58,864 nt of DNA, taken from the NCBI GenBank assembly GCA_902595515.1, contig CACJQK010000008.1:1-58864 (forward strand), in the 5' to 3' direction. The translations under genes were made by a program, and so were the position numbers. This document shows positions 8,376 to 16,131 of this stretch, in pieces. The stretch's first letter is position 1. The number at the start of each line of letters is the position of its first letter. This DNA is from an uncultured SAR116 cluster alpha proteobacterium (lineage in GTDB: Bacteria; Pseudomonadota; Alphaproteobacteria; Puniceispirillales; Marisalimonadaceae). The notes beneath the pieces were generated by a model, which worked only from the letters and a program-made list of their open reading frames with translations, was not told where the DNA came from and did no database searches.

Positions 8376-9314
8376 ATGAATATTAAACAAGTGAAAGTCA
8401 CAGAAGTTGGTCCACGCGATGGTTTTCAATCTGAAAAAGCTATTTTAAATACAGAAGATAAAATAGATGTAATAAACAATTTGATTGATGCTGGTTTTCC
8501 AAGAATTGAAGTTTCATCCTTTGTCTCTCCAAAAGCTATTCCCCAACTAGCAGATGCAGCAACAATATTAGAAAATGTAAAAAGAAACCACGAGGCTACT
8601 CTAGCCGCATTAGTTCCTAATGCCAGAGGAGCATTGAGGGCTGTTGATGCAAAATTAGACGAAATTGTTGTTTTTTTATCTGCCTCTGAAAGTCATAATA
8701 AAAAAAATGTAAACAGAAGCGTCAAAGATTCACTTCTTGGATTTAAAGAGATTGCAGATATTGCAGATAAAAATAATATACCAATTCAAGGTGACATTGC
8801 TACAGCTTTTGGTTGTCCTTTTGAAGGAAATGTTTCTGCAAAAAGGTTAGCCGAGATTTCAAAAGAATATAAAATGATGGGTTTTAAAGGCGTCACTCTT
8901 GGAGATACTACTGGGATGGCAACTCCTACAGTAGTTACTGAGGCTGTTAACGCAATTAGAGATATGGTTGATGATTTTGATATAACTCTTCATTTTCATA
9001 ATACCAGAGGAATTGGTCTTGCAAATGTAATGACTGGATTAAATTTAGGAATTACAAATTATGAGAGTTGTTTTGGAGGAATGGGCGGATGCCCATTTGC
9101 ACCCAATGCTACAGGAAATATTTGTTCAGAAGATTTAGTTTATCTACTTCATGAAATGGGTATTGAGACAGGCATAAATTTAGAACAATTAATCAAAGTT
9201 GCAAAAAAAGTTGAAACTTTAGTTGGTCATAGATTACCTGGTCAAGTTATGAGGGCAGGTCCAAGGTTGTTAAAATATTCTATGGAAGATGTTCCTACAG
9301 CAATTGGAGCTTAA
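8376..9314 (+). CDS. HMG-CoA lyase family protein (acyl-CoA lyase)
   Basis: Cytoplasmic TIM-barrel lyase of the HMG-CoA lyase/DRE-TIM family, 312 aa. HMG-CoA lyase splits 3-hydroxy-3-methylglutaryl-CoA into acetyl-CoA and acetoacetate. Catalytic GPRDG is present (Arg14, Asp15), as are the metal-binding His206 and His208 and the loop cysteine in GGMGGCP (Cys239). Two differences from the classical enzyme are visible: GPRDGFQ instead of GPRDGLQ, and HFHNTRG where classical lyases have HxHDTYG. This variant family usually travels with CaiB-type CoA-transferases, which fits the next gene (start directly after this stop). It heads the operon behind a strong GAGGGGG ribosome site. The true substrate may be a different 3-hydroxy-3-alkyl-dicarboxyl-CoA such as a citramalyl-CoA-like ester. 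Confidence 0.85.
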   Translation: MNIKQVKVTEVGPRDGFQSEKAILNTEDKIDVINNLIDAGFPRIEVSSFVSPKAIPQLADAATILENVKRNHEATLAALVPNARGALRAVDAKLDEIVVFLSASESHNKKNVNRSVKDSLLGFKEIADIADKNNIPIQGDIATAFGCPFEGNVSAKRLAEISKEYKMMGFKGVTLGDTTGMATPTVVTEAVNAIRDMVDDFDITLHFHNTRGIGLANVMTGLNLGITNYESCFGGMGGCPFAPNATGNICSEDLVYLLHEMGIETGINLEQLIKVAKKVETLVGHRLPGQVMRAGPRLLKYSMEDVPTAIGA

Positions 9315-10481
9315 ATGTGTAAACAAAAAAATATCGGAGCACTTTCAGGTATTAAAGTTATTGACCTTACAAGGGTATTATCCGGACCCTTTTGTACCAT
9401 GTTGCTTGCAGACATGGGCGCAGAGGTAATTAAGATTGAACCCCCCAAAGGTGACAATGTAAGAAATCAAGGAGACATGGTAAATGGTTATAGTTCCTAT
9501 TTTGCACAGTTTAATAGAAATAAAAAATCAGTAATTCTTGATCTGTATGTGGAGTCAGAAAAGGATATCTTAAGGTCTTTACTTTCAGATTCGGATGTAG
9601 TTGTAGAAAATTTCAAAGCTGGTGTTTTTGACAAAATGGGTTTTGATTATGATACTTTAAAATTTATTAATCCAAAATTAATAAGTGCTTCTGTTAATGG
9701 ATTTGGTAGTAAAGGAGAAATGAGTGACAGACCTGCTTTTGATTTTATAGCACAAGCATTATCTGGTTTTATGTCATTAAATGGTACAGAAGAAAGTGGG
9801 CCAATGAGAGCTGCTATGCCTATATCAGATTTAGTTGCAGGATTATACTGTGCGTTTGGGATTGTATGCGCTCTACAATCACGTATTAAAACTGGTAAAG
9901 GACAAAAGGTTGAGTCAAGCCTTACTTCCAGTTTAATTTCAATGATGGCATACTTATCATCTGAAAGCTTTGTTACAGGAAAAGCACCAAAAAAATCTGG
10001 TAATAATCATCCTATTTTAGCCCCTTATGGAATTTTTAAAACATCTGACGGAGAAATTGCAGTAGCACCAGCAAGTGATAAGTTTTGTAGAATATTTCTT
10101 GAATGTATTGATTTAACAAATTTATTAGAAAATGAATTATATAAAAATAACTCTAATAGAATGAAAAATAGAGATAGTCTGAACGAAATTGTAAATAAGA
10201 GAATGATTTCTGAAACTTCCGATTTTTGGATTAAAAAATTAAATAAAGCCGGGTGTCCTGCAGCAAAAATAGTTTCACTTCCAGAAGCTTTGAATAGCCA
10301 GTTAATTCAAGATAATGAGATGGTTATTAATTCCAATGGGCCAAAGGGTAGACAAATTAAGATGACAGGGTTTCCGGTAAAATTATCTGATACACCATCT
10401 AAACTTTATAGATCCCCACCTTTATTAGGTGAACATACAAAGGAAATTTTGAAGACAATTAAAAATAATATGGAGAATTAG
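9315..10481 (+). CDS. CaiB/BaiF family CoA-transferase
   Basis: Family III CoA-transferase, 388 aa, expected to activate a carboxylic acid by moving CoA from a donor such as succinyl-CoA. The N-terminus has the family pattern VIDLTRVLSGPFCTMLLADMG, followed by GAEVIKIEPP. The catalytic aspartate lies in RPAFDFIAQALSG near residue 143. The GKGQKVESSL stretch and the C-terminal SPPLLGEHTKEIL are also typical. The ATG follows the lyase stop codon with no spacer, so the pair is coupled. In context it would make the CoA ester that the crotonase and lyase then process, as in human SUGCT/HMG-CoA lyase or bacterial itaconate catabolism. The acid is not identifiable from sequence. Confidence 0.9.
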   Translation: MCKQKNIGALSGIKVIDLTRVLSGPFCTMLLADMGAEVIKIEPPKGDNVRNQGDMVNGYSSYFAQFNRNKKSVILDLYVESEKDILRSLLSDSDVVVENFKAGVFDKMGFDYDTLKFINPKLISASVNGFGSKGEMSDRPAFDFIAQALSGFMSLNGTEESGPMRAAMPISDLVAGLYCAFGIVCALQSRIKTGKGQKVESSLTSSLISMMAYLSSESFVTGKAPKKSGNNHPILAPYGIFKTSDGEIAVAPASDKFCRIFLECIDLTNLLENELYKNNSNRMKNRDSLNEIVNKRMISETSDFWIKKLNKAGCPAAKIVSLPEALNSQLIQDNEMVINSNGPKGRQIKMTGFPVKLSDTPSKLYRSPPLLGEHTKEILKTIKNNMEN

Positions 10482-10486
10482 TTATT

Positions 10487-11278
10487 ATGGATTTAGAAAC
10501 AATTAATTTTAAAATTGAAAATGAAATAGCTTACATTGAATTAAATAGACCAAAACAATATAATTCTTTAAATCAAACTATGGCTGAAGACTTATTTAAA
10601 GTGTCATTAGAATGCGACGATAATCCTAAAATAAGGTCCGTTTTAATGACTGGATCGGGAGAAGATGCTTTTTGTGCAGGTGGAGACGTTCACTCTTTTC
10701 ATAAATACGGTAATAAGACTTCCAGTCATTTGAAAGAGGTAACAACAACCCTTCATGGCGCAATTTCAAGACTTTCTAGAATGAATGCTCCATTAATCGT
10801 TGCAGTTAACGGTGTTGCTGCTGGTGCGGGTTTTTCTTTTGTTGGATTTGCAGATATTGCAATTGCTTCAACAAATGCAACATTTGTTTCAGCTTATTCA
10901 AAAATAGGATTAACTCCAGACGGATCTTCAACCTATTTTCTTCCAAGAATTATTGGTACTAGGAGATATACAGAACTTATCCTAACAAATAGGGTTTTAA
11001 ATGCAAATGAGGCTCTTGACTGGGGATTGATTAATAAGGTTGTTGATTTAAAGGATTTAAAGGATGAAGCAAATAATTTAGCCCAAAAATTAGCTTCAGG
11101 GCCATCTTTAGCATTTGGAAAATTAAAAAATTTAGTTAATAACAGCTTTTTAGATTCACTTGAAGGTCAAATGGAATATGAATCGCGAATGATTGCTGAA
11201 TCAGCTAAAACAAAAGATGGTATTAATGGTATCGAAGCGTTTGCAAATAAAAAATCAGTAACATTTAGAGGTCAATAA
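10487..11278 (+). CDS. Enoyl-CoA hydratase/isomerase (crotonase) family protein
   Basis: Crotonase-fold enzyme, 263 aa. The first oxyanion-hole loop is DAFCAGGDVHSF (about residues 61-72) and the second is GVAAGAGFSFVG. The acid/base region reads SKIGLTPDGSSTYFLPR, with Asp where the isomerase-like PaaG/ECI branch has it, so hydration or double-bond shift are both possible. In the operon a hydratase that makes a 3-hydroxy-3-alkyl-glutaryl- or citramalyl-type CoA ester for the lyase would fit best, by analogy to methylglutaconyl-CoA hydratase in leucine breakdown. It starts 5 bp after the CoA-transferase stop. Confidence 0.88.
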   Translation: MDLETINFKIENEIAYIELNRPKQYNSLNQTMAEDLFKVSLECDDNPKIRSVLMTGSGEDAFCAGGDVHSFHKYGNKTSSHLKEVTTTLHGAISRLSRMNAPLIVAVNGVAAGAGFSFVGFADIAIASTNATFVSAYSKIGLTPDGSSTYFLPRIIGTRRYTELILTNRVLNANEALDWGLINKVVDLKDLKDEANNLAQKLASGPSLAFGKLKNLVNNSFLDSLEGQMEYESRMIAESAKTKDGINGIEAFANKKSVTFRGQ

Positions 11279-11290
11279 AAGGTTTTTTTT

Positions 11291-12379
11291 ATGTCTGTTG
11301 ATATTTTGGTCTTTGATGGGGATGGTATTGGACCAGAAATAATGTGTTCAACCATAGCGATTATTGAACTTTTGAATGCAAAATTAAAGTTAAATATAAA
11401 TTTAAAAAAAGAAATTTTAGGTTTTGAACTTTTAAAGCAAAAGGGTGTAACTTTTACTGATGACTTATTACTAAAATCAAAAGAAGCAGATGGTATAATA
11501 CTAGGTCCCGTTGACCATAATGATTATCCCTCAGTTTCTCGAGGTGGGATTAATCCTTCAGCTAAATTTAGAATTGAATTAGACTTATATTCTAATATTA
11601 GACCAGCAAAAAACTATATTAATGTTAAATCACTATCACAAAATATGGATTTAGTAATCGTACGTGAGAACACAGAAGGATTTTATGCAGATAGAAATAT
11701 GTATGATGGCAATGGTGAGTTTAGTCCTGTTCCCGGTATAGGATTATCATTACGAAAAATTACAAAAGATGCATCTTTAAAAATTGCAGAGACAGCATTT
11801 GAAATAGCCCTATCAAGATCTGTTAATAAAAATATATCAAAGGTTCATGTTATTCATAAAGCAAATGTTATGAAAATTACTGATGGCATTTTCCTTGATG
11901 CTTGTAGACATATATCATCAAAGTATAATGATGTTGATTACGAAGAGATGCTGGTAGATGCATGCGCTGCTCATCTTGTAAGGAAACCTGAGCAGTTTGA
12001 TGTTATTTTAACAACTAATATGTTTGGAGATATCTTATCAGATTTAGCAACCGAATTATCTGGTTCTTTAGGTCTTGCTGGGTCATTAAATGCTGGTAAG
12101 AAATACGCTATGGCTCAAGCACAACATGGAGCAGCCCCTGATATTGCAAAAAAAAATATTGCAAATCCAATTTCATTAATTTTATCTTCAGCCATGTTAT
12201 TTGATTGGCTTGGGAAGAAAAGAAAACTCGACAAACTTATTTTAGCTTCTAATTTAATAAATAAATCTGTATTGGAATTACTGAAACATAAAGAAAACTT
12301 GACTAGAGATCTCGGTGGTAAAGCTTCAACTACCAAAACTACAGATAACTTAATAAATATATTAAACAACTTGATTTAA
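11291..12379 (+). CDS. Isopropylmalate/isocitrate dehydrogenase family protein
   Basis: NAD(P)-dependent beta-decarboxylating dehydrogenase, 362 aa. Key parts are GDGIGPEIM at the N-terminus, the substrate-arginine stretch ELDLYSNIRPAKN (about 97-109), VRENTEGFYADR with the catalytic tyrosine (about 122-133), the catalytic lysine in VIHKANVMK, and the metal aspartates in TNMFGDILSDLATEL. The tail AQAQHGAAPDIAKKNIANP is typical. The family covers 3-isopropylmalate, D-malate, tartrate, homoisocitrate and isocitrate oxidation. There is no leuCD nearby and the operon has a PrpF isomerase next to it, so it more likely oxidises a 2-hydroxy-3-substituted dicarboxylate in catabolism than makes leucine. 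Which substrate is open. Confidence 0.88.
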   Translation: MSVDILVFDGDGIGPEIMCSTIAIIELLNAKLKLNINLKKEILGFELLKQKGVTFTDDLLLKSKEADGIILGPVDHNDYPSVSRGGINPSAKFRIELDLYSNIRPAKNYINVKSLSQNMDLVIVRENTEGFYADRNMYDGNGEFSPVPGIGLSLRKITKDASLKIAETAFEIALSRSVNKNISKVHVIHKANVMKITDGIFLDACRHISSKYNDVDYEEMLVDACAAHLVRKPEQFDVILTTNMFGDILSDLATELSGSLGLAGSLNAGKKYAMAQAQHGAAPDIAKKNIANPISLILSSAMLFDWLGKKRKLDKLILASNLINKSVLELLKHKENLTRDLGGKASTTKTTDNLINILNNLI

Positions 12380-12383
12380 AAAC

Positions 12384-13484
12384 ATGTCTGATCAAATATC
12401 TATACCAGCAGTTTATATGAGGGGTGGAACCTCAAAAGGTTTGCTTTTTAATCACACTGATCTACCCAAAGATAAGTTTAAATTGGATAAATATCTACTT
12501 GCTGCCATGGGGTCTCCAGACCTCAGACAAATAAATGGAATGGGTGGAGCAACAACTGTAACAAGCAAAGTTTGTATAATTTCAAAAAGCACACAAAAGA
12601 ATGTAGATATAGATTACTTATTTGCTCAAGTAATTATTGACAAAGCAAAAGTAGATTATGGACCTACCTGCGGTAATATGTTATCAGCAGTTGGTCCTTT
12701 CTCAATTGAAAATGGATTTATTGATGCTGATGAAGGTGAAACTAAAATAATTATAAGATCTGTAAATACAGGTTCTATAATTGAAGCTGTGGTTCCAACA
12801 CCCAATAAAAAAATAAAATATATGGGTGATTTTAAAATTGATGGAGTTCCTGGTAAAGGTGCTCCAATATTACTAAAGTTTAAAAATTTAGTTGGTGGAG
12901 TCACAGGAAAGATGTTGCCTACTGGAAAACCTAATATAACAGTTAAAGGTATAGAAGTTACATGTCTTGATATTTCAATGCCTATAGTAATGGCCAAAGC
13001 TGCTGACTTTGGCATAAGTGGTAAAGAAACAAGTAATGAACTAAATAAAAATTTGGAGTTACTTAACAAGATAGAAGAGATCAGAGTTATTGCGGGTGCT
13101 CAAATGGGATTGGGGGATGTAAGTGGAAAGGTAATACCAAAATTTGCTCTTCTATCAAAGCCACTAAATGGTGGAACTATTACGTCTAGATATTTTACCC
13201 CTAAAACCTGTCATGAGACGCATGCTGCTACTGGTACTAATTGTATTGCATCTGCTTGTCTTATTTCTGATACAATTGCTTCTAAAATCTCTCAAATTGA
13301 AGTTAAACAAGAAAATAAAGTAACAGTAGAGCATCCTTTAGGTTCAATAGATTGTTTTGTCGAAACATCCTTATCAACTGTAGACAATAAAAATGACTTC
13401 ATAATTTCATGTGGTATCTATAGAACATCAAGAAAAATAATGGATGGAAAAATTTATATTCCACAAAATATAAATGATTACTGA
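12384..13484 (+). CDS. PrpF family isomerase/tautomerase
   Basis: Member of the PrpF fold (diaminopimelate-epimerase-like), 366 aa. The family includes 2-methylaconitate isomerase, 4-oxalomesaconate tautomerase, 3-methylitaconate isomerase and aconitate isomerase, all of which move a double bond in an unsaturated di- or tricarboxylate. Diagnostic stretches are AVYMRGGTSKGLLF at residues 9-22, PDLRQINGMGGATTVTSKV (about 46-64), DYGPTCGNMLSAVGPF with the catalytic cysteine, and KTCHETHAATGTNCIA near the C-terminus. It is 4 bp from the dehydrogenase gene and overlaps the membrane protein that follows by 11 bp. It is the strongest clue that this operon handles an itaconate-, mesaconate- or aconitate-like acid. 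Confidence 0.88.
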   Translation: MSDQISIPAVYMRGGTSKGLLFNHTDLPKDKFKLDKYLLAAMGSPDLRQINGMGGATTVTSKVCIISKSTQKNVDIDYLFAQVIIDKAKVDYGPTCGNMLSAVGPFSIENGFIDADEGETKIIIRSVNTGSIIEAVVPTPNKKIKYMGDFKIDGVPGKGAPILLKFKNLVGGVTGKMLPTGKPNITVKGIEVTCLDISMPIVMAKAADFGISGKETSNELNKNLELLNKIEEIRVIAGAQMGLGDVSGKVIPKFALLSKPLNGGTITSRYFTPKTCHETHAATGTNCIASACLISDTIASKISQIEVKQENKVTVEHPLGSIDCFVETSLSTVDNKNDFIISCGIYRTSRKIMDGKIYIPQNINDY

Positions 13485-14544
13485 CAAACCAAAATTAGCT
13501 AATTTTTTCTTTGGGTGGTGGCCTGAGAGATGGCGATATACTTGGAGTTTGTTGTTAGCAATATCTAGTGGCTTTTTAGCGTACTATATAGGCCTTCCTT
13601 TACCATGGATGTTGGGTCCACTGATAGGTTGCGGATTTTTTGCGGCAATTGGTAAAGGTGTAATTATTGGAAAAAAACCAAGACCAGTTTGTAGGGCGCT
13701 ACTAGGTTGTACAATTGGAGCTAATTTTGGACCAGAGATAATTGACAGAGTTGATGAAATTGGGATTTCATTATTATTTGTTCCATTTTTTGTAATTTTG
13801 ATGGGTTCTACAACATATTTTTATTTAAACAAAATCATGAAAATGGACAGATTAACTTCAATTTATGGCTCTTTCCCTGGTGGTCTGAATGAAATGGTTA
13901 TTCTTGGTCAAGAGATTGGATCAAACCCAAGAACTTTAGTATTAATACATGCAACTAGAATTGTTGTTGTTGTTTTTTTAGCTTCTTTACTAATTATGTT
14001 TGTTCCTAAGTTAAGTGTTGATATGTTACCAAATCCTGATTTATTTTATAATTGGCAACAACTTCCATTTGTTTTTATCATATCTTACTTTGGATGGTAT
14101 TTGGCAGTTAAGTTAAAAATCCCGGGTCCAACAATAATTGGTCCAATGATTTTTTCAGCACTTATCCATATCTTCGAAATTGTAGAGGCAATGCCAATGT
14201 ATATAATTGTTATTGCTGTTCAAATTTTATTAGGTTCAGCTCTTGGATGTCTGTTTAAAAATATTACTTTAAAGGAAATGTCAGGGCCTGTCCTCGCTGG
14301 ATTTATAACAACTTTAATAGCTATTATTCCTTTGATTATTATTTTCTTTATATTAGTAAATATTGGATATGACCCTTTATCAATTTTACTTGCATTCTCG
14401 CCTGGTGGACAATCAGAAATGAATATTTTAGCTCTTTCTGTAGGAGCTGATATGTCATTTATAAGTCCACATCATATGTTAAGAGTATTTATGGTAATAA
14501 TTTTTGCTGGAATTCTACATAAAATTATTAAACAAAATCTTTAA
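13474..14544 (+). CDS. AbrB family membrane protein
   Basis: Integral membrane protein of the AbrB family (often labelled 'ammonia monooxygenase' in older annotation; not the Bacillus regulator), 356 aa with about 9-10 membrane segments arranged as two similar halves. Each half has a short glycine/proline-rich stretch, for instance LPLPWMLGPLIGCGFFA and KIPGPTIIGPMIFSALI, and the two FPGG/SPGG motifs (GSFPGGLNEM, AFSPGGQSEMN) are the family signature. It is likely a transporter, and its 11-bp overlap with the PrpF gene suggests it carries a pathway acid or product. It ends 2 bp before the convergent GFA gene. Confidence 0.85.
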   Translation: MITDKPKLANFFFGWWPERWRYTWSLLLAISSGFLAYYIGLPLPWMLGPLIGCGFFAAIGKGVIIGKKPRPVCRALLGCTIGANFGPEIIDRVDEIGISLLFVPFFVILMGSTTYFYLNKIMKMDRLTSIYGSFPGGLNEMVILGQEIGSNPRTLVLIHATRIVVVVFLASLLIMFVPKLSVDMLPNPDLFYNWQQLPFVFIISYFGWYLAVKLKIPGPTIIGPMIFSALIHIFEIVEAMPMYIIVIAVQILLGSALGCLFKNITLKEMSGPVLAGFITTLIAIIPLIIIFFILVNIGYDPLSILLAFSPGGQSEMNILALSVGADMSFISPHHMLRVFMVIIFAGILHKIIKQNL

Positions 14545-14546
14545 TT

Positions 14547-14948
14547 TTATTTTTTAATTTTAGACTTGTTTATGTCTACCAAGCTCATTTTTGTGTTATC
14601 TACATAAGGAGCGTTTTCAATCCAAGACATATCAAAACCTTCAATGCAAGCTATATTAAATCCATATTCGTTAGGATTGGATCTTCTTCTGTGGTGTGTA
14701 TTTATTCCACAGATTTTACAGAAATAATGTTCAGCTATATTGGTATTCCATTTGTAAGTTGATAGAAATTTTTTGCCAGATACAATTGTAAGTAGTTCTA
14801 TGGGTGCTGATCCCATCACAAATCCTTTTCTAGAACAAATTGAACAATTACACCTACGAAGATCTCTCAAATTTGTGTTAATTTTAAATTTTATTACACC
14901 GCAATGACAACTCCCCTTAAGGGGTGTCTTTAAATCCTTGATTTTCAT
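14547..14948 (-). CDS. GFA family (CENP-V/GFA domain) protein
   Basis: Small zinc-binding protein of the glutathione-dependent formaldehyde-activating (GFA) fold, 133 aa. Zinc-site cysteines are GSCHCGVIKF (residues about 12-21), CNCSICSRKG (about 33-42) and FCKICGINTHHR (about 76-87). The family name comes from one characterised member; most are of unknown activity, so formaldehyde handling is not established here. It sits 8 bp downstream of the DapA-like gene on the same strand and ends nearly touching the convergent AbrB-family gene. Confidence 0.88.
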   Translation of the reverse strand: MKIKDLKTPLKGSCHCGVIKFKINTNLRDLRRCNCSICSRKGFVMGSAPIELLTIVSGKKFLSTYKWNTNIAEHYFCKICGINTHHRRRSNPNEYGFNIACIEGFDMSWIENAPYVDNTKMSLVDINKSKIKK

Positions 14949-14956
14949 TTTGATCC

Positions 14957-15868
14957 CTAAAATTCAAAGCCATAACTTTCTCTAAGTTTGTTTGCCAACT
15001 CAGTTGTTTTATCTTTAGATATAGGTTTAAATGGGGGCCTTAAATTGTTCCATAAAGGGTTTTTAGTTTGTAAGGCTAATAACGATTTTTGGGCGGGGAT
15101 TGGTGCATAATCCTGAAATAATAATCTTACTGATTTAACCTTTTTCTGAAGTTCTTCAGCCTCGTTCCATTTTCCTGAATGACAAAGATCTATTACCTTT
15201 GAGATATCTTTGCTATTCAAGTTTGCAGTTGCTGAAATACAACCTGGTGCACCTAGTTTAATTGCTTCAATTACAGGAAGTTCTGCTCCTGGATAAACAA
15301 CCAAGTCCTTAATATTTAATAAGGCCTCTGTATTTTCCCAAACACCTGAGCTGTCTTTAATACCTATGATGAATTCTGGGTAAACTTCTTTTAATTTTTT
15401 GACAAGTTTAATAGATAAACCAACACCACTTACCTGTGGTATATGATATAAATATATATTAAGTCTATTATCATTCACTCCATCTATTAGTTTTTCAAAA
15501 TATTCATATAGTCCTTCGTCGCTCATTCCTTTAAAGTAAAATGGAGGCAATGTCATTGCTCCTAGGCATCCCAAATCTATCGCATGTTTGGTAATTTCAA
15601 TAGTGTCTGGCAAATTACATAAACCTGTTCCTGGTATTAATGTTTTTGGGTCAATCCCAGACTTGACTAAACCTTCAATTGCTAACATCCTTTCTTTATT
15701 ACCAACTGACAAAGCTTCTCCTGTTGTTCCAAAAGGAGCAAGTCCAGAGCAACCATTTTCCATGAGATCTTTAGCCAGGTCAATATACATTTTTTGATCC
15801 AGTTTAAGATTATTGTCAAAAGGGGTTAGGATTGGTGCAATTAAACCTTTAATCAATTTTATCTCCAT
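14957..15868 (-). CDS. Dihydrodipicolinate synthase (DapA) family aldolase/lyase
   Basis: Class I Schiff-base TIM-barrel enzyme, 303 aa. Visible are the GTTGE motif (residues 47-51), the catalytic tyrosine in LYHIPQ (Tyr141) and the Schiff-base lysine in GIKDSSG (Lys171). All pyruvate-binding residues are therefore present. Outside lysine biosynthesis this family cleaves 2-keto-3-deoxy sugars acids, N-acetylneuraminate or 4-hydroxy-2-oxo acids; HIPQ in place of the DapA NVPGRT stretch argues against true DapA. It is the first gene of a two-gene minus-strand unit with the GFA gene. The divergent neighbour is an Ldh-family dehydrogenase, so the pair could metabolise a hydroxy-oxo acid. Confidence 0.88.
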   Translation of the reverse strand: MEIKLIKGLIAPILTPFDNNLKLDQKMYIDLAKDLMENGCSGLAPFGTTGEALSVGNKERMLAIEGLVKSGIDPKTLIPGTGLCNLPDTIEITKHAIDLGCLGAMTLPPFYFKGMSDEGLYEYFEKLIDGVNDNRLNIYLYHIPQVSGVGLSIKLVKKLKEVYPEFIIGIKDSSGVWENTEALLNIKDLVVYPGAELPVIEAIKLGAPGCISATANLNSKDISKVIDLCHSGKWNEAEELQKKVKSVRLLFQDYAPIPAQKSLLALQTKNPLWNNLRPPFKPISKDKTTELANKLRESYGFEF

Positions 15869-16021
15869 ACAAAAATTTTAAAAATTAATACTACTTTAAT
15901 TTTTATATAAATAAATTTCAATTTTAACAATTAGTTAAAAAATCTAGTTATTTAATATAGCTAATCTGTGAGTAATGTTTTCAGTTATGTGCATGTGTTT
16001 GCTTAAATAAATATGAGCGTA

Positions 16022-16038
16022 AATATACCACGTATATT
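16022..16038. promoter_or_regulatory. 7-3-7 inverted repeat, candidate operator
   Basis: AATATAC-CAC-GTATATT is a perfect inverted repeat with a 3-bp centre, in the 263-bp divergent region between the DapA-like gene and the Ldh-family gene. Its TATAC/GTATA half-sites resemble operators of GntR-type regulators. No regulator lies beside it in the window. The rest of 15869-16131 is AT-rich and shows nothing else I can support. Confidence 0.4.
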
Positions 16039-16131
16039 AGTTTTTACTGAGATAGAAAATTACATAGATCAATTCATATGTTAGTGATATAAAAAAGGGA
16101 TAAATAAATTGCATTGTAAAAGGGGATATAA

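Noticed and set aside
11291-12379. Leucine-biosynthesis leuB
   Set aside because: The family fits, but leuC, leuD and leuA are absent and neighbours are catabolic; a biosynthetic name is not supported.
14957-15868. Lysine-biosynthesis dapA
   Set aside because: Pyruvate-site residues are present, but HIPQ replaces the NVPGRT stretch typical of true DapA and no other lysine genes are nearby.
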